Below, piece by piece: positions 1-5,363 of a stretch of 6,106 nt of DNA. The stretch spans positions 1 through 6,106 of the forward strand of contig UQUC01000097.1 of the NCBI GenBank assembly GCA_900544105.1, read 5' to 3'. Both the position numbers and the translations under genes were made by a program. The stretch comes from an uncultured Oscillibacter sp. (GTDB lineage: Bacteria; Bacillota; Clostridia; Oscillospirales; Oscillospiraceae). Below the pieces are notes generated by a model, which saw only the letters and a program-made list of their open reading frames with translations, searched no databases and was not told the origin of the DNA. The stretch's first letter is position 1. Every line of letters begins with the position of its first letter.

Positions 1-441
1 GAGAAGCAGGAGATGATCGTGGTCTGCAAGCCCGAGGACTCCAAGGCGTGGTACGATAAGCTGTGGAACTTCTCCGTGGAGCTGTTCCGTTCCATGGATA
101 TCCCCGTGCGCCAGCTGGAATGCTGCTCCGGCGATCTGGCCGACCTGAAGGTGAAGTCCTGCGACATTGAGGCCTGGTCCCCCCGTCAGCAGAAGTACTT
201 TGAGGTGTGCTCCTGCTCCAACCTGGGCGACGCTCAGGCCCGCCGTCTGCGGATCCGCTACAAGGACGAAAACGGCAAGATGCAGCTCTGCCACACGCTG
301 AACAACACCTGTGTGGCACCTCCCCGTATGCTGATCGCCTTCCTGGAAAACAACCTCCAGGCGGACGGCACCGTGAAGATCCCCGAGGTCCTGTGGCCCT
401 ATATGGGCGGCACCAAGGTTCTGGTCCCGACCAAGAAGTAA
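1..441 (+). CDS. serS: Seryl-tRNA synthetase, C-terminal part (5' truncated by window edge)
   Basis: This class II synthetase charges tRNA-Ser with serine in the cytoplasm. The reading frame is open from base 1 and ends with TAA at 439-441, leaving 146 residues of a protein that is usually about 425. The visible part starts at the end of motif 2 (EKQEM), then has the SerRS signatures GDLADLKVKSCDIEAW and FEVCSCSNLGDAQARR, motif 3 at 292-327 (HTLNNTCVAPPR) and the closing PEVLWPYMGG. The motif 3 arginine is present, but the common bacterial 'NGSGLAVGR' form is replaced by 'NNTCVAPPR', which I recall from clostridial SerRS. No classical terminator with a T-run follows; the next feature is a large palindrome. 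Identity is secure from the spacing and order of these motifs. The N-terminal tRNA-binding coiled coil lies outside the window. Confidence 0.95.
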   Translation, partial: EKQEMIVVCKPEDSKAWYDKLWNFSVELFRSMDIPVRQLECCSGDLADLKVKSCDIEAWSPRQQKYFEVCSCSNLGDAQARRLRIRYKDENGKMQLCHTLNNTCVAPPRMLIAFLENNLQADGTVKIPEVLWPYMGGTKVLVPTKK

Positions 442-471
442 ATTCTTCACGTAGCCCTATAAAAACAAGAA

Positions 472-533
472 ATCGGTCAGAGGCTACGAATTGTATTATT
501 TGAATAGAATAATACAATTCGTAGCAGGCCGAT
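472..533. repeat. Long imperfect palindrome (7 + 18 bp arms) between serS and mscL
   Basis: Arms 483-500 and 508-525 are perfect 18-bp inverted repeats around a 7-nt loop (TGAATAG). A further 7-bp flanking stem pairs 472-478 with 527-533, including one G-T pair. The stem is AT-rich inside GC-rich surroundings. On the + strand no T-run follows, so it does not look like a serS terminator. On the - strand the hairpin is followed by a T-rich tract (complement of 451-471), so it could stop antisense transcription. The arms also contain TTGTAT (491-496) and TACAAT (513-518) 16 bp apart, a possible promoter for mscL that, because of the symmetry, reads equally in both directions. Function is unresolved. 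Confidence 0.8.
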
Positions 534-543
534 ACAGCTTATA

Positions 544-660
544 GCAGACCGCAGAGACCACCGTGGGATCATTTTGGTCCTGAAAACGGCCCTATTCCGG
601 TCTGCGCTCTGAAACCCTTGCGGCGCAACGGTTTCAGCTTTCAAGATTTTTCGACCAAAA
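544..660 (+). promoter_or_regulatory. Candidate structured 5' leader of mscL
   Basis: Several pairings are visible between the palindrome and the mscL ribosome binding site. An 8-bp stem closes 544-551 with 598-605 (GCAGACCG/CGGTCTGC). Inside it GACCA 556-560 can pair with TGGTC 575-579. A second hairpin pairs 609-616 with 630-637 (CTGAAACC/GGTTTCAG) and continues after one mismatch with 618-621/625-628. The segment TTTTGGTC at 572-579 is also fully complementary to GACCAAAA at 653-660, which touches the GGAGG at 661-665, so two mutually exclusive folds are possible. It matches no riboswitch class I recognise. That the structure is regulatory is inference; the complementarities are seen directly. 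Confidence 0.4.
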
Positions 661-673
661 GGAGGTTCTTCCT

Positions 674-1138
674 GTGTCCGCACCCGAAAAGGAAAAAAGC
701 TTCATGGGAGAGTTCAAAACCTTTATCGCCCGAGGCAATGTGATGGATATGGCCGTCGGCGTCATCATCGGTGGTGCGTTTGGTAAGATCTCCACTTCCC
801 TTGTGAATGACGTCATCATGCCCCTGATCTCCGTGCTCACCGGCGGCGTTGATTTTTCCAACTGGAAGATCGTACTGAAGGCCGCTGTCGCCGGAGCCGA
901 CGGGGGGATCGATCCCGCTACGGAGGTTGCCATCAAATATGGCAGCTTCCTAGCCACGATTCTGGATTTTCTCATCATCGCCTTTGCGGTGTTCCTGATG
1001 ATCAAGACCATCAACGGCTTCCACGACAAGCTGAAAAAGCAGGAGGAAGCCCCTGCCGAAGAACCCGCCCCGCCGGAGCCCTCCAACGAGGAAAAGCTGC
1101 TGACGGAGATCCGGGATCTGCTGAAAGATAAGAAATGA
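674..1138 (+). CDS. mscL: Large-conductance mechanosensitive channel MscL
   Basis: MscL is a homopentameric inner-membrane channel that opens under membrane tension during hypo-osmotic shock and releases small solutes. The 154-residue product is slightly longer than the usual 130-150. It shows the N-terminal amphipathic helix, the family signature RGNVMDMAVGVIIGGAFGKI (20-39), TM1 about 23-51, a periplasmic loop with a Gly/Asp-rich stretch at 73-80, TM2 about 92-115 (ATILDFLIIAFAVFLMI), a Glu/Pro-rich linker (124-137) and the C-terminal helix LLTEIRDLLK that forms the cytoplasmic bundle. The start is GTG at 674, chosen because GGAGG (661-665) lies 8 nt upstream; the next in-frame ATG (704) would cut off the N-terminal helix. 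The stop overlaps the rsmG start by 4 nt (ATGA), so the two are co-translated. A folded leader precedes it. Confidence 0.96.
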   Translation: MSAPEKEKSFMGEFKTFIARGNVMDMAVGVIIGGAFGKISTSLVNDVIMPLISVLTGGVDFSNWKIVLKAAVAGADGGIDPATEVAIKYGSFLATILDFLIIAFAVFLMIKTINGFHDKLKKQEEAPAEEPAPPEPSNEEKLLTEIRDLLKDKK

Positions 1139-1833
1139 TGGAAACACATCTGCGAAAAGGCCTGGCGGAATTAGGGCTGGGCGATGACGCCGCCCCCTCC
1201 CTGCTGCGGTTCGGAGAACTGCTGCTGGAAAAAAACAAGGTGATGAATCTCACCGCCATCACGGATCCGGAGGATGTGGCATCCCTCCACTTTTTAGACA
1301 GCGCCGCGTTGTTGACATTGGCAGATCTCAAGGGCAAAACCGTGGTGGATGTAGGCACCGGCGCGGGTTTTCCCGGTATGCCCTTGAAAATTTTGGAGCC
1401 GTCCATCCGCATGACGCTGCTGGATTCCTTGGGCAAGCGGATCACCTTCTTACAGGAGGTCTGCGACGAGCTGAGATTGCAGAACGTGCAGTGTGTTCAC
1501 GCCCGGGCGGAGGAATTTGCCGAGGCACACCGGCAGAGCTTTGACTTCGCCGTATCCCGGGCCGTGGCAAATCTCAGTGTGCTATGTGAGTTTTGCCTGC
1601 CGCTGGTGAAGGTGGGTGGATACTTCCTGTCCATGAAGTCCGTGGAGTCCGGTGAGGAACTGGAAGCCGCCCAAAAAGCTATCAAAACCCTGGGCGGACG
1701 GGTGGAGCGGACGGCCGACTATCAGATCCCCGGTACAGAAGTGGTCCATCGGGTGATTTTTATAAAAAAAATTGCCGAAACACCAAAAAAATATCCCAGA
1801 CCATTTGCAAAAATCAAAAAGAATCCGTTATAA
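1135..1833 (+). CDS. rsmG: 16S rRNA (guanine527-N7)-methyltransferase RsmG (GidB)
   Basis: RsmG uses S-adenosylmethionine to methylate N7 of G527 in the 530 loop of 16S rRNA; its loss gives low-level streptomycin resistance in several bacteria. The 232-residue product has the family length. Visible features: NLTAI at 38-42, HFLDS at 52-56, the SAM-binding motif I VVDVGTGAGFPG at 70-81, LLDSLGKR at 95-102, the AVSRAVAN block at 139-146, and a Lys/Pro-rich tail (KKYPRPFAKIKKNPL) like the KYPRK...KKPL end of Firmicute homologues. Translation probably begins at ATG 1135, inside the mscL stop; ATG 1138 directly after is an equally possible start. Its usual clostridial company (mnmG/gidA, parA/parB) is not in view; here it sits in an mscL operon. 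Its last codons hold the promoter of the next gene. Confidence 0.95.
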   Translation: MMETHLRKGLAELGLGDDAAPSLLRFGELLLEKNKVMNLTAITDPEDVASLHFLDSAALLTLADLKGKTVVDVGTGAGFPGMPLKILEPSIRMTLLDSLGKRITFLQEVCDELRLQNVQCVHARAEEFAEAHRQSFDFAVSRAVANLSVLCEFCLPLVKVGGYFLSMKSVESGEELEAAQKAIKTLGGRVERTADYQIPGTEVVHRVIFIKKIAETPKKYPRPFAKIKKNPL

Positions 1834-1834
1834 T
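1805..1834 (+). promoter_or_regulatory. Sigma-A-type promoter inside the 3' end of rsmG
   Basis: TTGCAA at 1805-1810 (4/6 match to TTGACA) is followed after 18 bp by a perfect TATAAT at 1829-1834 that spans the rsmG stop codon. Transcription would start near 1841, leaving a leader of about 26 nt before the GTG at 1868, with a ribosome binding site GTGAGG at 1855-1860. The run from 1765 to 1834 is much more A/T-rich than its surroundings. It would give the MinD-like gene and the gene after it their own transcript. Confidence 0.7.
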
Positions 1835-1867
1835 AAGGATACTGGCAGCTGAAAGTGAGGTGGCGTC

Positions 1868-2614
1868 GTGAGCGGACAATGTATCGCGGTAGTGTCCGGC
1901 AAGGGCGGCACCGGTAAGACCTCCCTGACTGCCGGAGTCGGCACCGCGCTGGCCCAGAGCGGCAAGCGGGTGCTGTGCGTGGACTGCGACATCGGACTGC
2001 GGAATCTGGATCTGGCCTTGGGACTGACGGACCGGGCGCTGATGGATTTCTCCGATGTGGCGCTGGACCGCTGCCCGCTGGAAGCGGCTGTGGTGGCGCA
2101 TCCCAGTATCCCCAATCTCTATCTGCTGACGGCGCCTGTGCGAATGCGGGGGCCTGCCGTGACGGAGGAGGACTTTCGGCGGATGCTGCGAAAGATCCGG
2201 CAGCAATTTGACTTCTGTCTGCTGGACGCACCGGCAGGACTGGGACTGGGATTCCGGCTGGCAGTCTGCGGTGCAGACCGCTGCGTGGTAGTGACCACGC
2301 AGGACGCTTCCTCCCTGCGGGACGCCCAGCATACCGTGATGGAGCTGCGGCAGTTCGGCTCCGGCCGGCTGCATCTGGTGGTGAACCGGGTGCGAAAAAA
2401 ACTGCTGCACAGTATGCACGCCACCATTGACGACGCCATGGACAAGGCAGGTCTGCCCCTCATCGGCGTGGTACCGGAGGATGACGCGCTGCCTGTGTCC
2501 CTGAATCAGGGAACTCCCCTTCTGCTGCGCTCCTACAACGGAGCGGCCAGCGCATACCGAAATATCGCAATTCGATTGCAGGGTGGAAAAGCGCCGCTGC
2601 TGCGAATCAGATAA
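1868..2614 (+). CDS. MinD-like deviant Walker A ATPase (ParA/MinD superfamily)
   Basis: A P-loop ATPase of the ParA/MinD group; MinD proteins dimerise on the membrane with ATP and position the division site through MinC, MinE or DivIVA/MinJ. The 248-residue product has the deviant Walker A GKGGTGKT (11-18, signature Lys12), switch I DCDIGLRNLDLALGL (39-53) nearly as in MinD, switch II LLDAPAGL (118-125), VTTQDASSLRDA (142-153, MinD 'TTNPEVSSVRD'), VVNR (171-174) and GVVPEDDALPVSLNQGTP (200-217). These favour MinD over plasmid ParA or Mrp. It is about 20 residues shorter than typical MinD and ends GGKAPLLRIR, without the usual amphipathic membrane-targeting helix. No minC or minE is adjacent. 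The GTG start is supported by GTGAGG 7 nt upstream. It lies 24 nt before the mgsA-like gene and likely shares its transcript. Cell-division function is inference. Confidence 0.85.
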   Translation: MSGQCIAVVSGKGGTGKTSLTAGVGTALAQSGKRVLCVDCDIGLRNLDLALGLTDRALMDFSDVALDRCPLEAAVVAHPSIPNLYLLTAPVRMRGPAVTEEDFRRMLRKIRQQFDFCLLDAPAGLGLGFRLAVCGADRCVVVTTQDASSLRDAQHTVMELRQFGSGRLHLVVNRVRKKLLHSMHATIDDAMDKAGLPLIGVVPEDDALPVSLNQGTPLLLRSYNGAASAYRNIAIRLQGGKAPLLRIR

Positions 2615-2638
2615 GAACCCCAGAAAGGAGATCGACAG

Positions 2639-3055
2639 ATGAATATTGCTATTATGTCGCATGACAACCGGAAGGACCTGATGGTACAGTTCTGTACCGC
2701 CTACGCCGGCATTCTCTCCCAGCATAACCTGTACGCTACCAACACCACCGGACACATGGTAGCGGAAGCCACGGGTCTGAAGGTGCACTGCTTCCTGTCC
2801 TATGCCCACGGCGGCAGCCAGCAGATCGGCGCCCGCATCGCCTACAATGAATTCGATCTGGTACTGTTTTTCAACGACCCCAGCAACGAAAAGATGGCCG
2901 GTGAGATCAGTTACATCTCCCGCCTGTGCGACCAGAACAATGTGCCCTTCGCCAGCAACATTGCCACAGCGGAAATGCTGGTACTGGGTCTGGCCCGTGG
3001 TGATCTGGACTGGCGTATGATCGTCAATCCCGCCAGCAACCGGCCCATCGCTTGA
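2639..3055 (+). CDS. mgsA: Methylglyoxal synthase family protein lacking canonical catalytic residues
   Basis: Methylglyoxal synthase converts dihydroxyacetone phosphate to methylglyoxal and phosphate. The 138-residue product spans the full MGS domain: HD at 8-9 (E. coli His19/Asp20), Lys12, YATNTTG at 32-38 (phosphate loop, E. coli YATGTTG), LSYAHGGSQQIGA at 53-65, FFNDP at 77-81 and VPFASNIATAEM at 102-113. Against E. coli MgsA, recalled from memory, the catalytic Asp71 is Ser60, Gly66 of the phosphate loop is Tyr55, and no histidine stands where His98 is expected (81-90). Fold and family are clear, but canonical activity is doubtful; it may bind a phosphorylated ligand as the MGS-like domains of CarB and PurH do. 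A strong site AGAAAGGAG (2622-2630) lies 8 nt before the ATG. Clostridial mgsA is often found after minD/minE/rodA, which fits the upstream neighbour. Confidence 0.85.
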   Translation: MNIAIMSHDNRKDLMVQFCTAYAGILSQHNLYATNTTGHMVAEATGLKVHCFLSYAHGGSQQIGARIAYNEFDLVLFFNDPSNEKMAGEISYISRLCDQNNVPFASNIATAEMLVLGLARGDLDWRMIVNPASNRPIA

Positions 3056-3080
3056 CAAATCGCCGGAAAACGGCTACTAT
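3052..3080 (+). promoter_or_regulatory. Sigma-A promoter of the hisS T-box operon
   Basis: A perfect TTGACA (3052-3057) overlaps the TGA stop of the mgsA-like gene, and TACTAT (3075-3080, 5/6 match to TATAAT) follows after the ideal 17 bp. Transcription would start around 3087, just upstream of the T-box leader. The spacer contains a small inverted repeat, GCCG/CGGC at 3062-3065 and 3071-3074 around GAAAA, which could be chance. Confidence 0.8.
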
Positions 3081-3086
3081 CAAATG

Positions 3087-3320
3087 AATACACCGCTATG
3101 ACGCCGCAGCAGTAGGCCGGAACGCAGTCTCACAGAGAGGGGTGCAATGCTGAAAGCATCCCGTCTGCCCCGGAGGAAGGACAGCGGCGGAGCGGGGACG
3201 GAAACGTCCACGGTCCCCTTCCCGTACCAGAAGGCCAAAGGGGGCAGTCTGCCCCGAATTTGGGTGGCACCACGAAGCGTAAGCTCTCGTCCCAAAGCTA
3301 TGGGACGGGAGCGTTTTTTT
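3087..3320 (+). promoter_or_regulatory. T-box riboswitch leader upstream of hisS
   Basis: A T-box senses uncharged tRNA and then prevents premature transcription termination. Direct evidence: AGTA at 3111-3114 and AGAGAGG at 3134-3140; a stem 3139-3145/3156-3162 whose loop and 3' side carry the F-box-like GCTGAAAG; hairpins 3194-3199/3213-3218 and 3241-3246/3250-3255; and the T-box GGGTGGCACCACG at 3262-3274. The antiterminator can be traced: TTTGGG 3259-3264 with CCCAAA 3291-3296, bulge TGGCACC 3265-3271, ACG 3272-3274 with CGT 3288-3290. It excludes the terminator at 3283-3312. The stem I region is short. CAC (His) at 3131-3133, followed by A, is a candidate specifier, but I cannot prove its place in the specifier loop; AAC at 3121-3123 and GAC at 3100-3102 are alternatives. 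The variable bulge base is C, predicting a tRNA with G73. Confidence 0.93.
3283..3320 (+). terminator. Intrinsic terminator of the T-box leader
   Basis: An 11-bp stem (3283-3293 with 3302-3312, one G-T pair) has an 8-nt loop AAAGCTAT and is followed by G and seven T residues at 3314-3320. Its 5' arm shares CGTCCC (3288-3293) with the antiterminator, so only one of the two can form. This is the off state of the hisS riboswitch. Confidence 0.93.
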
Positions 3321-3394
3321 GCAGTTTTTACGATCCTATAACGCCCCGTTTCAGCAGAAAAACTCAGTAATATCACCCGAAAAGGAGTATTTTT

Positions 3395-4750
3395 ATGGCA
3401 AAAATGACCCCCCGGACGCTGTCCGGCTTTATGGAGCTTCTCCCGGCGCCCCAGCAGCAGATGGAGCGCATTATGGAGGTCCTCCGCAAGACCTATTCCC
3501 TGTACGGCTTCACACCCCTGGATACCCCCGTCATCGAGTCCAGTGAGGTGCTGCTGGCCAAAGCCGGCGGCGAGACGGAAAAGCAGATCTACCGCTTCCA
3601 GAAGGGCGACAGCGACCTCTCCCTCCGCTTTGACCTGACGGTGCCCCTGGCCAAGTATGTGGCCCTCCACTACAACGAACTCTCCTTCCCCTTCCGCCGG
3701 TATCAGATCGGCAAGGTGTACCGGGGCGAGCGTGCCCAGCGAGGCCGCTTCCGGGAATTCTATCAGGCAGATATCGACATCATCGGTGACGGTAAGCTGG
3801 ACATCACCAACGAGGCGGAGATCCCCTCCATCATCTATCAGACCTTCTCCACCCTGGGACTGAAGCGGTTCCAGATCCGGGTGAACAACCGGAAGATCCT
3901 GAACGGCTTCTACGCCATGCTGGGCCTGACGGAGAAATCCGCCGACGTGATGCGGACGGTAGACAAGCTGGATAAGATCGGTCCCGAAAAGGTAAAAACC
4001 ATTCTGGTGGAGGATTTCGCCGTCAGCGAGAGCGACGCCGACGAGATCTTGAAGTTCATCGCCATCAAGGGCAGCAATGCAGAGGTCCTGACGGCGCTGG
4101 AGGGCTACACCGGCAGAAATGAGATGTTCGATCAGGGGCTTAGCGAGCTGAACACCGTGGTGAAGTATCTGGCGGACTTTGGCGTGCCCGCGGAGAATTT
4201 CGCCGTGGATCTCACCATTGCCCGTGGCCTGGATTACTACACCGGCACGGTCTATGAGACCACGCTGCTGGATCACCCGGAGATCGGCTCCGTGTGCTCC
4301 GGCGGACGGTATGACAATCTGGCGGAGTTCTACACCGACAAGCAGCTCCCCGGCGTGGGTATCTCCATCGGCCTGACCCGGCTGTTCTATGTGCTGGGCG
4401 AGCAGGGGATGCTGAATCCGGAGCTGCCCACCGCCCCGGCGGATGTGCTGATCCTGCCTATGACGGAGGACCTCTCCCCCGCCATCGCGCTGGCCACCCA
4501 GTTGCGGCAGGCGGGCATCCGCACCCAGCTGCACTGCGAACAGAAGAAGTTCAAGGCCAAAATCAGCTATGCCGATAAGCTGTCCATCCCCTATGTGATC
4601 TTCCTGGGCGAGGACGAGATCAACGCCGGTGTGGTGGCCTGCAAGGACATGAAGTCCGGCGAGCAGACTAAACTGAATACGCAGGAGACCATCGACCGGA
4701 TCAAGGCCGGTCTTGCCGAACTGGAAAAAGGAAGCGTGATCGTGGAATAA
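3395..4750 (+). CDS. hisS: Histidyl-tRNA synthetase
   Basis: HisRS charges tRNA-His; it is a dimeric class II enzyme. The 451-residue product exceeds the ~420 of the E. coli type. Visible: LSGFMELLP (9-17), motif 1 around GFTPLDTPVIE (38-48), GETEKQIYRF (59-68), LSLRFDLTVPLAKYVA (75-90), motif 2 YRGERAQRGRFREFYQ (109-124) plus ADIDIIG, an insertion domain (about 160-265), the HisRS-specific LTIARGLDYYTG (273-284), CSGGRYDNL (301-309), motif 3 GVGISIGLTRL (320-330), and a C-terminal anticodon-binding domain (about 350-445). REFYQxDIDIxG, NNRKILNG and VDKLDKI resemble the eukaryote-like HisRS lineage more than the E. coli one (RYRQFHQ). Start: ATG 3395 with AAAGGAG (3381-3387) 7 nt upstream. 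Regulated by the T-box in front. The next gene follows after 19 nt. Confidence 0.97.
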   Translation: MAKMTPRTLSGFMELLPAPQQQMERIMEVLRKTYSLYGFTPLDTPVIESSEVLLAKAGGETEKQIYRFQKGDSDLSLRFDLTVPLAKYVALHYNELSFPFRRYQIGKVYRGERAQRGRFREFYQADIDIIGDGKLDITNEAEIPSIIYQTFSTLGLKRFQIRVNNRKILNGFYAMLGLTEKSADVMRTVDKLDKIGPEKVKTILVEDFAVSESDADEILKFIAIKGSNAEVLTALEGYTGRNEMFDQGLSELNTVVKYLADFGVPAENFAVDLTIARGLDYYTGTVYETTLLDHPEIGSVCSGGRYDNLAEFYTDKQLPGVGISIGLTRLFYVLGEQGMLNPELPTAPADVLILPMTEDLSPAIALATQLRQAGIRTQLHCEQKKFKAKISYADKLSIPYVIFLGEDEINAGVVACKDMKSGEQTKLNTQETIDRIKAGLAELEKGSVIVE

Positions 4751-4769
4751 CCACGGAAAGGAGCCTGTT

Positions 4770-5294
4770 ATGAAGCCGACTCTGAAGCGTGACCTGCCGC
4801 TGCTGCTGGCGGCGCTGCTGGTGATCTGGGGGCTTTGGTATGCCCGGCCCATCGGTGTGGACACCCTGTATCCGGAGCTGGAGCCGGACATCATTGAGGT
4901 GTATTTGTCGGATTTCACCACATACCGCCATGAGGATCGGCGCTTGGAGTTTACCGCCGGGACAGAGGAATTTGACGATCTCTGGTCGGAGATTCGGGAA
5001 TTGCGGTTCCGGCGCTCCCCCTTCAACGTGGTGGTGCAGGCCCTCCCCTTCTTAGAAGAGATCGTGGATACTTACGTCAAATACCCGGAAACCGATGATT
5101 TAGATACCATGTCTATCAGCTTCGCGCAGGACAACGGAACTGATGTCTGGCGGTCTGAGCATCTGAAATTCGATGTGGACGCGTGGAGTTACCTGGACTT
5201 TGACCATGGGGTCACGCTGCCGCTGTTGATGAAGAACGGCCACGAAATCGGGCAGAAAATGGCCCACGCGCTGTGGGAACAGGCGGCCGAATAA
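4770..5294 (+). CDS. Small membrane-anchored protein of unknown function
   Basis: I do not recognise this 174-residue protein. It has a short basic N-terminus (MKPTLKRD), one hydrophobic helix at about 9-25 (LPLLLAALLVIWGLWYA), no lipobox cysteine and no clear cleavage site, so it is probably a single-pass signal-anchored protein with the remainder outside the membrane. The rest is acidic and predicted globular, with alternating strand- and helix-like segments: IIEVYLSDF (41-49), a helix EEFDDLWSEIRELRFRRS (66-83), TMSISFAQDNG (113-123) and a C-terminal helix (about 155-172). There is no cysteine. Translation signals are strong: GGAAAGGAG at 4755-4763, 6 nt before the ATG. It lies 19 nt after hisS and 69 nt before aspS, so it is probably co-transcribed with both. 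No function can be assigned from sequence alone. Confidence 0.85.
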   Translation: MKPTLKRDLPLLLAALLVIWGLWYARPIGVDTLYPELEPDIIEVYLSDFTTYRHEDRRLEFTAGTEEFDDLWSEIRELRFRRSPFNVVVQALPFLEEIVDTYVKYPETDDLDTMSISFAQDNGTDVWRSEHLKFDVDAWSYLDFDHGVTLPLLMKNGHEIGQKMAHALWEQAAE

Positions 5295-5340
5295 ATACAA
5301 TTCGTTATTTCTGATTTTAATTATACAATTTTAAATCACT
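5295..5340 (+). promoter_or_regulatory. AT-rich gap before aspS with a possible weak promoter
   Basis: This short stretch is strikingly A/T-rich for the window. It contains ATACAATT twice (5295-5302 and 5323-5330). TACAAT at 5324-5329 would serve as a -10 box, but the matching -35 position (5301-5306, TTCGTT) is poor. The 12-mer AATACAATTCGT at 5294-5305 also occurs at 511-522 in the serS-mscL palindrome. An internal aspS promoter is possible but not demonstrated. Confidence 0.3.
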
Positions 5341-5363
5341 TTTCATGGAAAGGAAGCAACAAT

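Noticed and set aside
484..525. Palindrome as the terminal repeat of an insertion sequence
   Set aside because: No transposase gene, no second copy flanking a cargo and no target-site duplication are visible in the window.
609..651. Hairpin 609-637 followed by TTTTT at 647-651 as an intrinsic terminator ahead of mscL
   Set aside because: The T-run is nine bases away from the stem base and is interrupted by CTTTCAAGA, so it does not fit a normal intrinsic terminator; kept only as part of the leader structure.
1814..3058. Open frame of 414 codons on the - strand opposite the MinD-like and mgsA-like genes
   Set aside because: It lies opposite two well-supported genes, spans their intergenic gap, and its translation shows no recognisable domain.
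3062..3074. Small GCCG/CGGC hairpin after the mgsA-like gene as its terminator
   Set aside because: Only 4 bp, no T-run, and it lies inside the spacer of a near-consensus promoter.
3080..5026. Open frame of 648 codons on the - strand opposite hisS
   Set aside because: It is antisense to hisS, whose frame carries every class II HisRS motif. The - strand translation is low-complexity and His/Gln/Gly-rich, as expected from the complement of a GC-rich gene, and it also runs across the T-box terminator.
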